Notes: generated from the letters alone by a model not told the origin. Shown: positions 38,709 to 47,610, numbered from the stretch's first letter. The stretch: 53,275 nucleotides of DNA from Gammaproteobacteria bacterium (GCA_013287505.1 JABDDR010000006.1:1-53275); one strand, 5' to 3'. Numbers and translations are program-made.

Positions 38709-39401
38709 TTGTCACACGCTTTTAGACAATTGCGCCTTTATATTTTGCGCATAATTATTGCGTTACTCATTGTGATTGCAATGGCATTAGTATCTGGATA
38801 TGTCTATACGGAATGCTGTTTACCAAATATGTCAATATTAAATGAAACGCAATCCAAACTTGCAGTTCACATTGATCAAATCCCAAAACCTTTAATACAA
38901 GCTATTTTAGCAACAGAAGACACGCATTTTTATTCGCATCATGGCGTGGATTTTATGGCATTATTACGCGCAGCTCGCGCAGTGATTCATTCAGGTCATA
39001 AAGTACAAGGCGCGAGTACAATCACGATGCAAGTCGCACGGAACTTTTTTTTAACACCGCAAAAAACATACACTCGAAAAATAAAAGAAATATTGCTCGC
39101 GATTAAAATCGATAGCACACTGAGTAAGCAGCAAATTTTGGAATTATATTTAAATAAAGTGTATTTTGGTAAAGGTGCCTATGGCGTTGTAGCAGCGGCG
39201 CATGTGTATTATCGGAAATCACTGAATCAATTAACGCTGCCAGAAATGGCAATGATTGCGGGATTACCGCAATCACCGAGTCGTAATAATCCATTCGCTA
39301 ATCCTGCACGTGCATTAAAACGCAGAAATCATGTGTTAAAACGTATGTTAAATGCGGGTTACATCAATCAAAAAGCTTATGAAGATGCCATAACATCGTA
39401 A
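38709..39401 (+). CDS. PBP1A glycosyltransferase domain only (truncated mrcA)
   Basis: A 230-residue peptidoglycan glycosyltransferase (GT51). It has a membrane anchor (about 12-32), the catalytic Glu in ATEDTHFYSHHGVD, QGASTITMQVARNFFL, RKIKEILLAIKI (second Glu), and ELYLNKVYFGKGAYGVVAAA. Its C-terminus (RMLNAGYINQKAYEDA) follows PBP1A to the end of the GT domain, then stops; the transpeptidase and later domains (about 500 residues) are gone. It is placed like mrcA, divergent from the pil operon. MtgA is the alternative, but position and sequence favour PBP1A. The start is TTG 38709, with GGAG 10 nt upstream. Confidence 0.85.
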   Translation: MSHAFRQLRLYILRIIIALLIVIAMALVSGYVYTECCLPNMSILNETQSKLAVHIDQIPKPLIQAILATEDTHFYSHHGVDFMALLRAARAVIHSGHKVQGASTITMQVARNFFLTPQKTYTRKIKEILLAIKIDSTLSKQQILELYLNKVYFGKGAYGVVAAAHVYYRKSLNQLTLPEMAMIAGLPQSPSRNNPFANPARALKRRNHVLKRMLNAGYINQKAYEDAITS

Positions 39402-39407
39402 AGTTTA

Positions 39408-39453
39408 TTCACAAATCAAGTACAGATTCGGTATACTCCCGAAAAAATTCGGG
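39408..39453 (+). promoter_or_regulatory. Sigma-70-like promoter and hairpin before the kinase gene
   Basis: TTCACA (39408-39413) and TATACT (39432-39437) are separated by 18 nt, a good vegetative promoter layout. Right after it, CCCGAA-AAAA-TTCGGG (39438-39453) forms a 6-bp hairpin whose 3' arm includes the G-rich ribosome-binding segment about 8 nt before ATG 39462. Folding could limit translation. Confidence 0.5.
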
Positions 39454-39461
39454 GAAAAATA

Positions 39462-41510
39462 ATGTCTCGCACAATTGTTATTTTAAATGATGCTGACACC
39501 CGCATTGGGTATTCCACTTCTCAACAACGTTGGTTCAATACCGTTAAAGATGCCGAGTGGCGAACCGCAAAAGAGAGACTTCTTAACACACCCCAGGGAA
39601 TAGAAGTATCATTTACCGAAGATGACGATCTCACTTCCTTTCCGATAAACGGAAGAAGTGTGTCTTTAACTCATATTTTTATAGTCAAAAGTAAACGCGT
39701 GCGTCAAGAAGTGGAGATAACGACAGTAGTCGCAATTTCGCGTGATAAACAACGACTTATTAAGAAAGAAGATCAGGATCAAGATGGCATCGAGCCTTCT
39801 GAATGGGAAATTGCAGAACAAGAATTGGCTGGCAAACCAAGGATGACAAAGCTGAATCCTTGCCGCCAATACTGGCAGACAAACGAAGTGAGACATCCGT
39901 TTATCATAATAAATGGTGTTGAATTTGCGATGAGTGGTCCTGGCTGGGAAAAATATGGCGGTATGGCCAAGGTTGTAGCGGCAGTCAATCAAAATGAATC
40001 TAATCGATACTTTGCTATTAAATTTCCATTTCCATGGTTACATCAGTTCAATTACAAAGCGATTGTCGGTGAAATTGGGATATCAATAACAGCGGGGTTT
40101 CTCGTTGCTTGGAGCGATAGGCCTGCCTCACTTCCGAATGCACGTCACCATTACGCGCTCGTATTTCCCTATTATCCAGCTTCTCTGTCCGATTTTTGTT
40201 GCCAACAACGCACACAAACTCATTCGAAAACAGATGCTCGCAAAATAATCGCTCAGCTTCTTAAGGCGTTACTATTCGCCTCACTTTCTTTGAGTGGCTT
40301 GCATCAACGCGGTATCTTACATCGGGATATTAAACAAGAAAATATCTTGCTCAATTTCGATCTCAATACAAACGAAATCACGGAAGCGCGCCTCGCTGAT
40401 TTTGGATACTCTGTCCAGCGGCCGCTCGACGACATTTTTTTTAGAGAGGGATATGTCGTAGGCACGGATGGATTTCATGCGCCAGAAATTTTAAACACCC
40501 AGACTTATTCCGTAAAATCAGATATTTTTGCTTTTGCTATAATGATGAGGGAGACATTTTCCTCGATAAACACACTAGAACAATATCTCAGTCCTTTATT
40601 CGCAATACTTGTTGACATGATGACACACCCACAGCCAAGTCGTCGTCTGATTCTGCCTTACATACAGATTGCACTCACCGTGTTGCTCCATCGAACATTA
40701 CTAGAATCTCGTGAGATATACCCTCATTTATTGAGAACCTTTAATTGTCCCGTCACAACCGCGGAAGGCGCTGAATTTATTGTTGCATTAATCAACCAAT
40801 ATCACGCATCTCACGCTGATGAACTTTCAAATGATGCTTGGATTAAGAGGGTAGTCCATCTCGAACAAAACTTACCGGGGCCTAATTTTTTTAATGACGT
40901 GACAAAATACTTAGAGCGCAACTCATCTGCTGATATTTACACATCCTACTCAGGGTTTTTATCTCGGTATCGCCAATCGAGTTTGCCTGATGATCAAAAC
41001 ACATTTGTTCTTAACACAAAAAAAGGAACCGATTTTCTAAATCAATTAACTACGATATTAGCCCCACAAGAATTGCAAAGTGAGAATTGGAATTCTTTTG
41101 TGTTTGCTCTTGAACAGGCATCACTGACTGCAAATAACCCAAAACATGAAATGGCATTATTCTTACTCAATGATTCTCGAATATTTGCGGAACGCGATAC
41201 TTTGTTTATAAAGCTATCTTTGATCTGGAAGATTTTTAATACTATAACGTCATTGAATTTATTCGAATTTTTTATTAAAAATGGGAGGATTCATTTATTA
41301 GAAGATGAATTGATTCGAGACATAAATTATTATTTACGCCTACATCAAACATTGATTCAGTTACAAACCGCACGTACTGAAAGCGCCATCGCAGGGCAGC
41401 CAACGCTATTCGGCACTAATATCCCCCAATACCGAAACGAGATTAGAAAATACGAGAAAAATTTATCTGCTGAGCTGAATCCAAGTACAACCTGTTGTGC
41501 TGTAGCTTAA
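39462..41510 (+). CDS. Eukaryotic-like Ser/Thr protein kinase with C-terminal CaaX box
   Basis: A 682-residue protein. Residues 1-145 are of unknown type. The kinase domain is at about 150-400: FAIK (K187), E204 in the C-helix, HRDIKQEN (287-294), DFG (313-315), GTDGFHAPE with APE at 340-342, and SDIFAFAIMM. All catalytic residues appear intact; the glycine loop (GPGWEKYGG) is irregular. The remainder is helical and unrecognised. The final four residues, 679-682, are Cys-Ala-Val-Ala, preceded by another Cys: a CaaX prenylation signal in eukaryotes. There is no signal peptide or membrane helix. This suggests an effector modified by host farnesyltransferase; that is inference. It follows the truncated mrcA and converges on gspH. 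Confidence 0.9.
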   Translation: MSRTIVILNDADTRIGYSTSQQRWFNTVKDAEWRTAKERLLNTPQGIEVSFTEDDDLTSFPINGRSVSLTHIFIVKSKRVRQEVEITTVVAISRDKQRLIKKEDQDQDGIEPSEWEIAEQELAGKPRMTKLNPCRQYWQTNEVRHPFIIINGVEFAMSGPGWEKYGGMAKVVAAVNQNESNRYFAIKFPFPWLHQFNYKAIVGEIGISITAGFLVAWSDRPASLPNARHHYALVFPYYPASLSDFCCQQRTQTHSKTDARKIIAQLLKALLFASLSLSGLHQRGILHRDIKQENILLNFDLNTNEITEARLADFGYSVQRPLDDIFFREGYVVGTDGFHAPEILNTQTYSVKSDIFAFAIMMRETFSSINTLEQYLSPLFAILVDMMTHPQPSRRLILPYIQIALTVLLHRTLLESREIYPHLLRTFNCPVTTAEGAEFIVALINQYHASHADELSNDAWIKRVVHLEQNLPGPNFFNDVTKYLERNSSADIYTSYSGFLSRYRQSSLPDDQNTFVLNTKKGTDFLNQLTTILAPQELQSENWNSFVFALEQASLTANNPKHEMALFLLNDSRIFAERDTLFIKLSLIWKIFNTITSLNLFEFFIKNGRIHLLEDELIRDINYYLRLHQTLIQLQTARTESAIAGQPTLFGTNIPQYRNEIRKYEKNLSAELNPSTTCCAVA

Positions 41511-41518
41511 TCAGTCGC

Positions 41519-42187
41519 TTAAGGCGACGCTTTTGCACGCGTCTGTGTTTCCATTTTAGTGACACCATTATTTTTCACAGTGATTAAAAAAATATGCGAA
41601 TCACCCTGTAATTGCAGCACAAAAGGCGTCACGTAACCACTCGATAAAAATAGTATTGCTGGCTTTGTGCCATTATTATCTTGGGGTAGAGAAAAAGCCG
41701 CAACCGATTTTACATCCACCTGAAATACATTTTTAAACGCTTTTGGATTGGATAACACATTATTACCGAGCGTTTTCCAGACGCCTTTATTTGTAATGAG
41801 TGATACTTCATATTGATAAAACTGATATCCCGATGCACTGATACCTAACCCTAAAATTTCAGGTGTTAATATCGCTTGTTGCTGCGCAACAGTAATAACG
41901 CGTGTAAATTGCTGTGCGATCATTTGTTCGCGACGTCCGCGACCGAATTGACCAAACGCCAACACGGCGATGGCGGTAATAATTGCGACGATGATAAGAA
42001 CAACAAGAACTTCGATTAGGGTGAAGCCCAAGCTCTTTGAAAAAGGAGATCGATTTGCGTCAGCGCGGAAGTCAATCACCCCCTGTGAAAAAGGAGATCG
42101 ATTTGCGTCAGCGCGGAAGTCAATCACCCCCTTTGAAAAAGGGGGTCGGTTCGCGTCAGCGAACCGGGGGGATTTACTCATTCGCAT
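41519..42187 (-). CDS. gspH: GspH, type II secretion minor pseudopilin with repeat-built leader
   Basis: A 222-residue minor pseudopilin. The prepilin site KSLG-FTLIEVLVVLIIVAIITAIAVLAFG is clear; cleavage after Gly and methylation of Phe are expected. The start lies in the gspG stop: ATGCGAATGAGTAA gives ATG 42187 or ATG 42181. The leader before the cleavage site is then about 52-54 residues, against the usual 5-10. Nearly all of it is coded by three in-frame units of a palindromic repeat (16 residues each, ADANRSPFS and GVIDFR). The pilin domain after the site is of normal size. The open frame goes up to 42295 but within gspG. Confidence 0.88.
   Translation of the reverse strand: MRMSKSPRFADANRPPFSKGVIDFRADANRSPFSQGVIDFRADANRSPFSKSLGFTLIEVLVVLIIVAIITAIAVLAFGQFGRGRREQMIAQQFTRVITVAQQQAILTPEILGLGISASGYQFYQYEVSLITNKGVWKTLGNNVLSNPKAFKNVFQVDVKSVAAFSLPQDNNGTKPAILFLSSGYVTPFVLQLQGDSHIFLITVKNNGVTKMETQTRAKASP
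42032..42174. repeat. Three tandem 48-bp units of palindromic repeat family 5, inside gspH
   Basis: GAAAAAGGAGATCGATTTGC begins at 42039 and again at 42087; a less changed unit, GAAAAAGGGGGTCGGTTCGC, begins at 42135. The period is exactly 48 bp, or 16 codons, so the gspH frame stays open. The unit next to gspG keeps the two hairpins of the 35451-35496 copy; the other two have lost some of the pairing. Confidence 0.9.
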
Positions 42188-42599
42188 CCCAATTTCCAAT
42201 TTTGTTTTTCCCACCTGCCGGACCATCAGTCCAAATATCCACACTACCATGCTGCCCCGGATGCAAGTAATGATAATGATTTCCCCATGGATCAACAGGT
42301 AATTTTTTCAAGTAACCACCGGCTACCCAATTTTGCGGAACAGGAGAACCACTTGGTTTAGAAACCAACGCTTGAATGCCTTGCGATGTTGATGGGTAAA
42401 ATCCATTGTCTAATTTGTAAAGTGATAGCGCATTTTGAATCGCTAAAATATCTTGTTTTGCAGCAGTAACACGCGCTTCTTCAGGACGCTTTAAAATACG
42501 TGGCACAATGATCGCTGCTAAAATAGCAAGAATCACGACGACAACCATTACCTCGATTAATGTAAAGCCTCGATTAAGTTTACGATTATACTTGTACAT
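42174..42599 (-). CDS. gspG: GspG, major pseudopilin of type II secretion
   Basis: A 141-residue major pseudopilin. The leader MYKYNRKLNRG is followed by FTLIEVMVVVVILAILAAIIVPRI; cleavage is after G11 and E at +5 is present. The C-terminal part has the GspG hallmarks LDNGFYPSTSQGIQALV and the calcium-site region PWGNHYHYLHPGQHGSVDIWTDGPAGG (split). The length is typical. A repeat separates it from gspF. gspH starts in its stop codon. Confidence 0.96.
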   Translation of the reverse strand: MYKYNRKLNRGFTLIEVMVVVVILAILAAIIVPRILKRPEEARVTAAKQDILAIQNALSLYKLDNGFYPSTSQGIQALVSKPSGSPVPQNWVAGGYLKKLPVDPWGNHYHYLHPGQHGSVDIWTDGPAGGKNKIGNWDANE

Positions 42600-42634
42600 A
42601 AAGATCCTTATTTGTTAATCCCGTTTTCATTCAC

Positions 42635-42674
42635 ACTTTCGCGCCCGCTGACGCGGGGGCTTCTAAACAATATC
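42635..42674. repeat. Palindromic repeat, family 2, copy in the gspF-gspG gap
   Basis: CGCGCCCGCTGACGCGGGGG followed by CTTCTAAACAATATC, as in 7143-7214. It lies in the 82-bp gap between gspF and gspG on an otherwise tightly packed operon, where it could tune downstream message levels. Confidence 0.72.
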
Positions 42675-42681
42675 AAGAGCG

Positions 42682-43911
42682 TTACGACACATTATCCAAC
42701 GCAAAAATCGGTAGCATGATCGCCAGAACAATATACAAAACAATACCACCCATCACAATAATCATCAAAGGTTCAAATAACGTTAAGGCGGTTTGAATTA
42801 ATCCTTCGACATCTTTTTCTAAATAACTCGCGGCTTTTTCCAGCATAGTATCCAATTGACCACTCGATTCACCGCTGGCAACCAAATGCAAAAACATTGG
42901 TGCAAAACAACCGGTTTTTTGTAGCGCAACGTGAATAGGCATGCCTTCGCGCACTTGCGTGATCGCCTGCTCAATTTTTTCAGACATCGGCAATGGTTTT
43001 ACCAATCCGACCGCGGCTTGCATCGCATCTAACACAGGCACAGCTGCTGCATTTAAAATACCGAACGTTCTACCAAAACGTGCTGCATTAATCGTTTTAA
43101 TGGACCGACCAATCACGGGAATTTTTAATGTGAACGCATCTACTTTTCGACGAAAGACGATTTTTTTTAACGCGCGAATAAATAAAAATATAAATACAAT
43201 AATTCCTGCGACAAGATACAAGCCAAAATGCTGCACAAAATTACTGATACCAATTAAGATTTGTGTTGCCAATGGTAACGTTTGATTTGTTTGACTAAAC
43301 ACATTAATAATTTTTGGCACCACATAAATTAATAAAAAAGTGACGATTGAAAGTGAAACGCAGGTCATCATGATCGGATAAACCAACGCTTGTTTTACTT
43401 TTTGTCGAATATAATGCTGTTTTTCTGTGTATTCGGCGAGTTGATCTAATACTTGCCCTAATTTTCCAGTACGTTCACCTGCTGCAACGGTTGTGCGATA
43501 TAATGCGGGAAAAGCGCCGGGAAAATCATTCATCCCATCGGCAAATGTATATCCTTCTAATACTTTTGCGCGCACGCCAATTAAAATTTGTTTGATCGTT
43601 TGTTTTTCTGTTTGCTGAGAAACTGCGGTTAACATTTCATCGACTGGAATACCTGCTTGCAGTAACGTCGACATTTGCCTTGTGACCAGCGATAAATCTG
43701 CGGGCGACATTTTTCGTGCGCCCCACGAAAACAGTGTTGCTTTTTTCGATGTTTCCGATGATTTTTTTTGCCCCGACACTGATTCGACACTGATCGGCGT
43801 TAATTGTTTTTCACGCAATTGCTCGCGCACCAAGCGTGCAGAATCACCTTCGGTAACGCCTTTGATACGCTTGCCGTTTTTGTCGAGTGCAATGTATTGG
43901 AATGCGGTCAT
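42682..43911 (-). CDS. gspF: GspF, inner-membrane platform protein of type II secretion
   Basis: A 409-residue polytopic protein with two repeated GspF/PilC domains: SLVTRQMSTLLQAGIPVDEML with TGKLGQVLDQLAEYTEKQ in the first half, and FGRTFGILNAAAVPVLDAMQ with SGQLDTMLEKAASYLE in the second. Membrane segments lie near 175-195, 225-245 and 380-400. It starts MTAFQYIALDKNGKRIKGV. The start overlaps the gspE stop by one base (TAATG). Confidence 0.96.
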   Translation of the reverse strand: MTAFQYIALDKNGKRIKGVTEGDSARLVREQLREKQLTPISVESVSGQKKSSETSKKATLFSWGARKMSPADLSLVTRQMSTLLQAGIPVDEMLTAVSQQTEKQTIKQILIGVRAKVLEGYTFADGMNDFPGAFPALYRTTVAAGERTGKLGQVLDQLAEYTEKQHYIRQKVKQALVYPIMMTCVSLSIVTFLLIYVVPKIINVFSQTNQTLPLATQILIGISNFVQHFGLYLVAGIIVFIFLFIRALKKIVFRRKVDAFTLKIPVIGRSIKTINAARFGRTFGILNAAAVPVLDAMQAAVGLVKPLPMSEKIEQAITQVREGMPIHVALQKTGCFAPMFLHLVASGESSGQLDTMLEKAASYLEKDVEGLIQTALTLFEPLMIIVMGGIVLYIVLAIMLPIFALDNVS

Positions 43912-45389
43912 TAGTCCTCCGCTGTCACCTTCAACACTTCTTCAATTGTCGTTTCACCCAATAAAATTTTGCGAAACCCATCCGCACGCATGCTCTTCGA
44001 AAATTGTCTGGCATGTTGCTCCATATCCGCTTCACTTTGATTGGAATGAATCATCGCTTGTAATTTTGTGTCAATCGGGATGACTTCATAAATACCGGTG
44101 CGTCCATGAAAACCGGTTTGCCCACACTTGTCGCATCCCTTGGGACGATAGATTGTGATCTCCGCTGGATCTTCTATTCCCATCAATCCGCGTGTTCGTG
44201 CATCTGCAACTTCAGCGGTTTTGCAATGCACACATAACACACGCACCAAACGTTGTGACGCAACACCGATAATTGTTGATGATAATAAAAACGGTTCAGC
44301 GCCCATATCTCGTAAACGCGTAATCGCACCAATCGCACTGTTGGTATGCAATGTGGATAAAACCAAATGTCCGGTTAAACTCGCTTGAATAGCCATTTCC
44401 ACGGTTTCTAAATCACGAATTTCTCCGACCATGACGATATCAGGATCTTGTCGCAAAATAGCCCGTAATCCACGTGCAAACGTCATGTCGATTTTTGGAT
44501 TTACCTGCGTTTGACCAATTCCAGATAAATAATACTCAATGGGATCTTCCACGGTTAAAATATTACGTGACGCATCATTGAGTGTGGTTAATATGGCATA
44601 TAATGTGGTTGTTTTTCCGGATCCTGTGGGACCGGTCATTAATAAAATACCATGTGGGTTGGCAATTAATTTCATCATGGCTTGATATGTTTCATCCGCC
44701 ATTCCTAAACGCGATAAATCCAGCGGCACCGATTGTTTGTCTAACAAACGTAATACAATACGTTCGCCATGATGCGTTGGAATAGTGGACACACGCACGT
44801 CAACCGATCGCCCTGCAATTTTTAAAGAAATACGGCCATCTTGTGGTAATCGTTTTTCAGCAATGTCTAACTTTGCCATGACTTTCACGCGCGATGTGAG
44901 CAGTGGCGCAAGTCCTCGCGGTGGTTCCAACACCTCGCGCAGCACGCCATCAATACGAAAACGAATCACCAATCGCTCATCAAATGTTTCAAAATGGATA
45001 TCGGATGCCGATTGCTTAATGGCTTGCGTTAACACGGCGTTGATCAAACGAATCACCGGCGCATCATCTTCGGTTTCTAATAAATCCGCTGTTTTTGGCA
45101 GCTCTGCCATCATGGATTGCAAATCGAAATCTTCTTCGATATCGGTAATCGCTGCCATTGCAGCACCGGTCGTTGTTTCATACGCTCTTGCTAATAACTT
45201 TTCAAAATCGGTTTGTGACACGGGAATTAATTCAAGCGGTTTTTGATAGTAACGACGCAATTCGACTAATATATCAGGATTGACAGTGGGCAAATAACAG
45301 ATGGTCGCAACAGCATCCGTTTCTGTTTGTAAAAAAACACCATGACGCTTTGCAAAATGAAATGACAATCTTTTTGCACTGGCGTTCAA
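43911..45389 (-). CDS. gspE: GspE, type II secretion ATPase
   Basis: A 492-residue hexameric ATPase driving pseudopilus assembly. It has an N-terminal GspL-binding domain, then ASDIHFETF, the Walker A GPTGSGKTTT, the Asp box, Walker B-like DIVMVGEIRD and the His box LVLSTLHTNSA. A zinc site is formed by two CxxC pairs (CVHC and CDKC), the second in a KGCDKCGQTGFHGRTGIYE segment. Full length. It overlaps gspD by 4 nt (ATGA). Confidence 0.97.
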   Translation of the reverse strand: MNASAKRLSFHFAKRHGVFLQTETDAVATICYLPTVNPDILVELRRYYQKPLELIPVSQTDFEKLLARAYETTTGAAMAAITDIEEDFDLQSMMAELPKTADLLETEDDAPVIRLINAVLTQAIKQSASDIHFETFDERLVIRFRIDGVLREVLEPPRGLAPLLTSRVKVMAKLDIAEKRLPQDGRISLKIAGRSVDVRVSTIPTHHGERIVLRLLDKQSVPLDLSRLGMADETYQAMMKLIANPHGILLMTGPTGSGKTTTLYAILTTLNDASRNILTVEDPIEYYLSGIGQTQVNPKIDMTFARGLRAILRQDPDIVMVGEIRDLETVEMAIQASLTGHLVLSTLHTNSAIGAITRLRDMGAEPFLLSSTIIGVASQRLVRVLCVHCKTAEVADARTRGLMGIEDPAEITIYRPKGCDKCGQTGFHGRTGIYEVIPIDTKLQAMIHSNQSEADMEQHARQFSKSMRADGFRKILLGETTIEEVLKVTAED

Positions 45390-47551
45390 TGTATTATTTC
45401 CGAAGTGGTGGTTGGTGCAGGCAAATACACTGGCGTCAAAGGTTGCGGCAATGCGACATTCGGTTCTTTTAATTTTGGCAATAAAGGCGTTGGGTTTTTT
45501 CTAATAGCTTCTGTTGCAATATCGAGTTCTTGATGACGCGCATAAGCATAACGATTCATGGTTTGTTTATCTGCGGATCTTCTCGACATAATCACCGGGC
45601 GAATAAATACCATCAAATCTTGTTTGATTAATGTGTGCGTGTTGTAACGAAATAATTGCCCAATAAGCGGTAAATCGCCCAAAACTGGCAATTTTTGGAC
45701 GGATTTATCTTCCTCGTTATCCATCAAACCACCAAGCACAAGAATATCGCCGCTTTTCACCAACACAGATGTTTTAATTTTGCTGATACTAATAGTGGGA
45801 TTATCATTGGTGGTACCGCTGCCGCTACTGGTATTATTTGCTGTGCTCTGCACAACCGAATTATCTTGCTGTAGAAGATTCATGCGAATCATATGGTTTG
45901 GACTGATATGCGGTACAACATCCAAGCTTAATGCCACATCTTGACGTTCAAGTGTATTAAATGCCGTACTACTAGTATCCGCGGGATTGCCAGTCGTCAC
46001 GGTTGACGGACCTTCATAAGAACGATTGGCCACACCAATATTTTGTCCGCTCGCAATGCTTGCTTTTTCGTTATCTAAAACGACAACGGAAGGCGTTGCT
46101 AATACGTCCGTTGAACCATCGGTGTTTAATGCTTGCAGTAACGCAATTAAATTGCCATCGGGCAACAGTCCAAACTGATGATTCGCATTAAAAGTAAAAA
46201 GACCAGCAGCTCCTATTGACTCTCCAGTGCTGCTTGTTGGATTTCCGTTTGCATCTGTAGTTGAAGTGCCTCCATTATTGGATCCACCCCAAATAATACC
46301 CAACTGATCTAATAAATTTTCATTTACTTTAACAATAATCGCTTCCACCAATACTTCTCTGGGCCTTGAATCCAACCGATGAATCACATGCATCAAGCTG
46401 TTTAACATTGTTGTTGGCGCATGCATAATAATGGCGTTCGTCGTGTCTTCTGCTTGAATGGAAACATCACTTCCCCCGGCGCTGCCGCTATTAACCGCCA
46501 CGCCTTTTCCAACAACCGCTGTGGTCGATGTATTCAAACCTTCTGCCACTTTTTGTAAAATCGGCGCGAATTTTTTCGCTGTTAAATAATTTAAAGTAAC
46601 AACTCTTGTATCATCACCACCTGAACTTTTTTGATCCAGCTGATGAATTAAATTTTTCATCACTAACTGATTAGATAAGTTTGCACTGATCAAAATACTA
46701 TTGTTTTCATCATCAGCCGCTAATGTTGCGTTGCTGGCATTGCCTTGTGACGCCGCACCACTTTGCAACGCATGAATAATCGCAACCACTTTTTTAGCGC
46801 TGGCATAATGTAAATGCACAACTGACATTTGATCTGAATTCACTGAATCCATTTGATGGATCACAGCAACCAGACGTTTAATGTTTGACGCCGTGCCTGC
46901 CAAAATCAACGCATTCGAAGGTAAATAAGCGGTAACGCTGCCAGATTGAGACATTAAAGGTCGTAAAACAGGCACTAACTCTGTTGCAGATACGTGATTG
47001 ACCGCAACTACGCGCACAACAACTTCATCACCTGAGCCGGGATTAGCGGCTGTTGAGATTTGACGCGACAAGGTATTGGCATCCATCGCGGGTACAATTT
47101 TAATTGCATTTCCGGAAGGGATAGCAACATATTGCAATAACTGCAGCATCGATAAAAACACTTGATACAATTCATCCGGCGTCATGGGTTTTTGCGAGAT
47201 CAATGTAATCGTGCCATGCACGCGCGGATCGATAATAAAATTTTTACCGGTCAAAACCGAAATAGTTTGAATCACTGCGTGAATATCAGCGTTTTTCAAA
47301 TTCCATATTTGGGAATCTGTATTTGGAGTTGGCGATACTGATACCGGTGTTGATGCGGGTGTTAATGTTGATGGTGGTGATGGTGAATTTACTACAACAG
47401 GCGTTGGAGTAGGTGCAGATGCAGGAGCGGAAGTGATTGGTGCAACATTCGTCCCTGGCGTGGGAACAACTGGATTCACTGCCGCCAAACATGCTGTGGT
47501 AATCGCAAGGATTCCGCATAAAATATATCGTACGAGTTGCTTTCCCTGCAT
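45386..47551 (-). CDS. gspD: GspD, type II secretion outer-membrane secretin
   Basis: A 721-residue secretin. A signal peptide (about 1-24) is followed by an unusual Pro/Thr/Ser-rich stretch of about 50 residues, then the N0 domain (WNLKNADIHAVIQTISVLTGKNFIIDP), three N domains, and the secretin core with VLATPSVVVLDNEKASIASG and VLVKSGDILVLGGLMDNEE...LPLIGQLFRY. ATG 47551 is chosen because AGGGA lies 7 nt upstream; a TTG at 47557 is also in frame. It leads the gspD-E-F-G-H run. gspC, I, J, K, L and M are not in the window. Confidence 0.96.
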   Translation of the reverse strand: MQGKQLVRYILCGILAITTACLAAVNPVVPTPGTNVAPITSAPASAPTPTPVVVNSPSPPSTLTPASTPVSVSPTPNTDSQIWNLKNADIHAVIQTISVLTGKNFIIDPRVHGTITLISQKPMTPDELYQVFLSMLQLLQYVAIPSGNAIKIVPAMDANTLSRQISTAANPGSGDEVVVRVVAVNHVSATELVPVLRPLMSQSGSVTAYLPSNALILAGTASNIKRLVAVIHQMDSVNSDQMSVVHLHYASAKKVVAIIHALQSGAASQGNASNATLAADDENNSILISANLSNQLVMKNLIHQLDQKSSGGDDTRVVTLNYLTAKKFAPILQKVAEGLNTSTTAVVGKGVAVNSGSAGGSDVSIQAEDTTNAIIMHAPTTMLNSLMHVIHRLDSRPREVLVEAIIVKVNENLLDQLGIIWGGSNNGGTSTTDANGNPTSSTGESIGAAGLFTFNANHQFGLLPDGNLIALLQALNTDGSTDVLATPSVVVLDNEKASIASGQNIGVANRSYEGPSTVTTGNPADTSSTAFNTLERQDVALSLDVVPHISPNHMIRMNLLQQDNSVVQSTANNTSSGSGTTNDNPTISISKIKTSVLVKSGDILVLGGLMDNEEDKSVQKLPVLGDLPLIGQLFRYNTHTLIKQDLMVFIRPVIMSRRSADKQTMNRYAYARHQELDIATEAIRKNPTPLLPKLKEPNVALPQPLTPVYLPAPTTTSEIIH

Positions 47552-47610
47552 GAACAAATCCCTGGAACAACAGATCCTGAAATTTTAGCACAGCTAAAAG
47601 CGCGAGTGTA

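Noticed and set aside
38709-39401. Call as MtgA (monofunctional transglycosylase)
   Set aside because: Size fits, but the place divergent from the pil genes and the PBP1A-like ending RMLNAGYINQKAYEDA point to a truncated mrcA.
42032-42174. Possible CRISPR array
   Set aside because: The three 48-bp units are contiguous, with no unique spacers, and the region is coding for the gspH leader.
44785-45246. 153-residue plus-strand open frame
   Set aside because: Antisense to gspE; Ser-rich, without motifs or a ribosome site.
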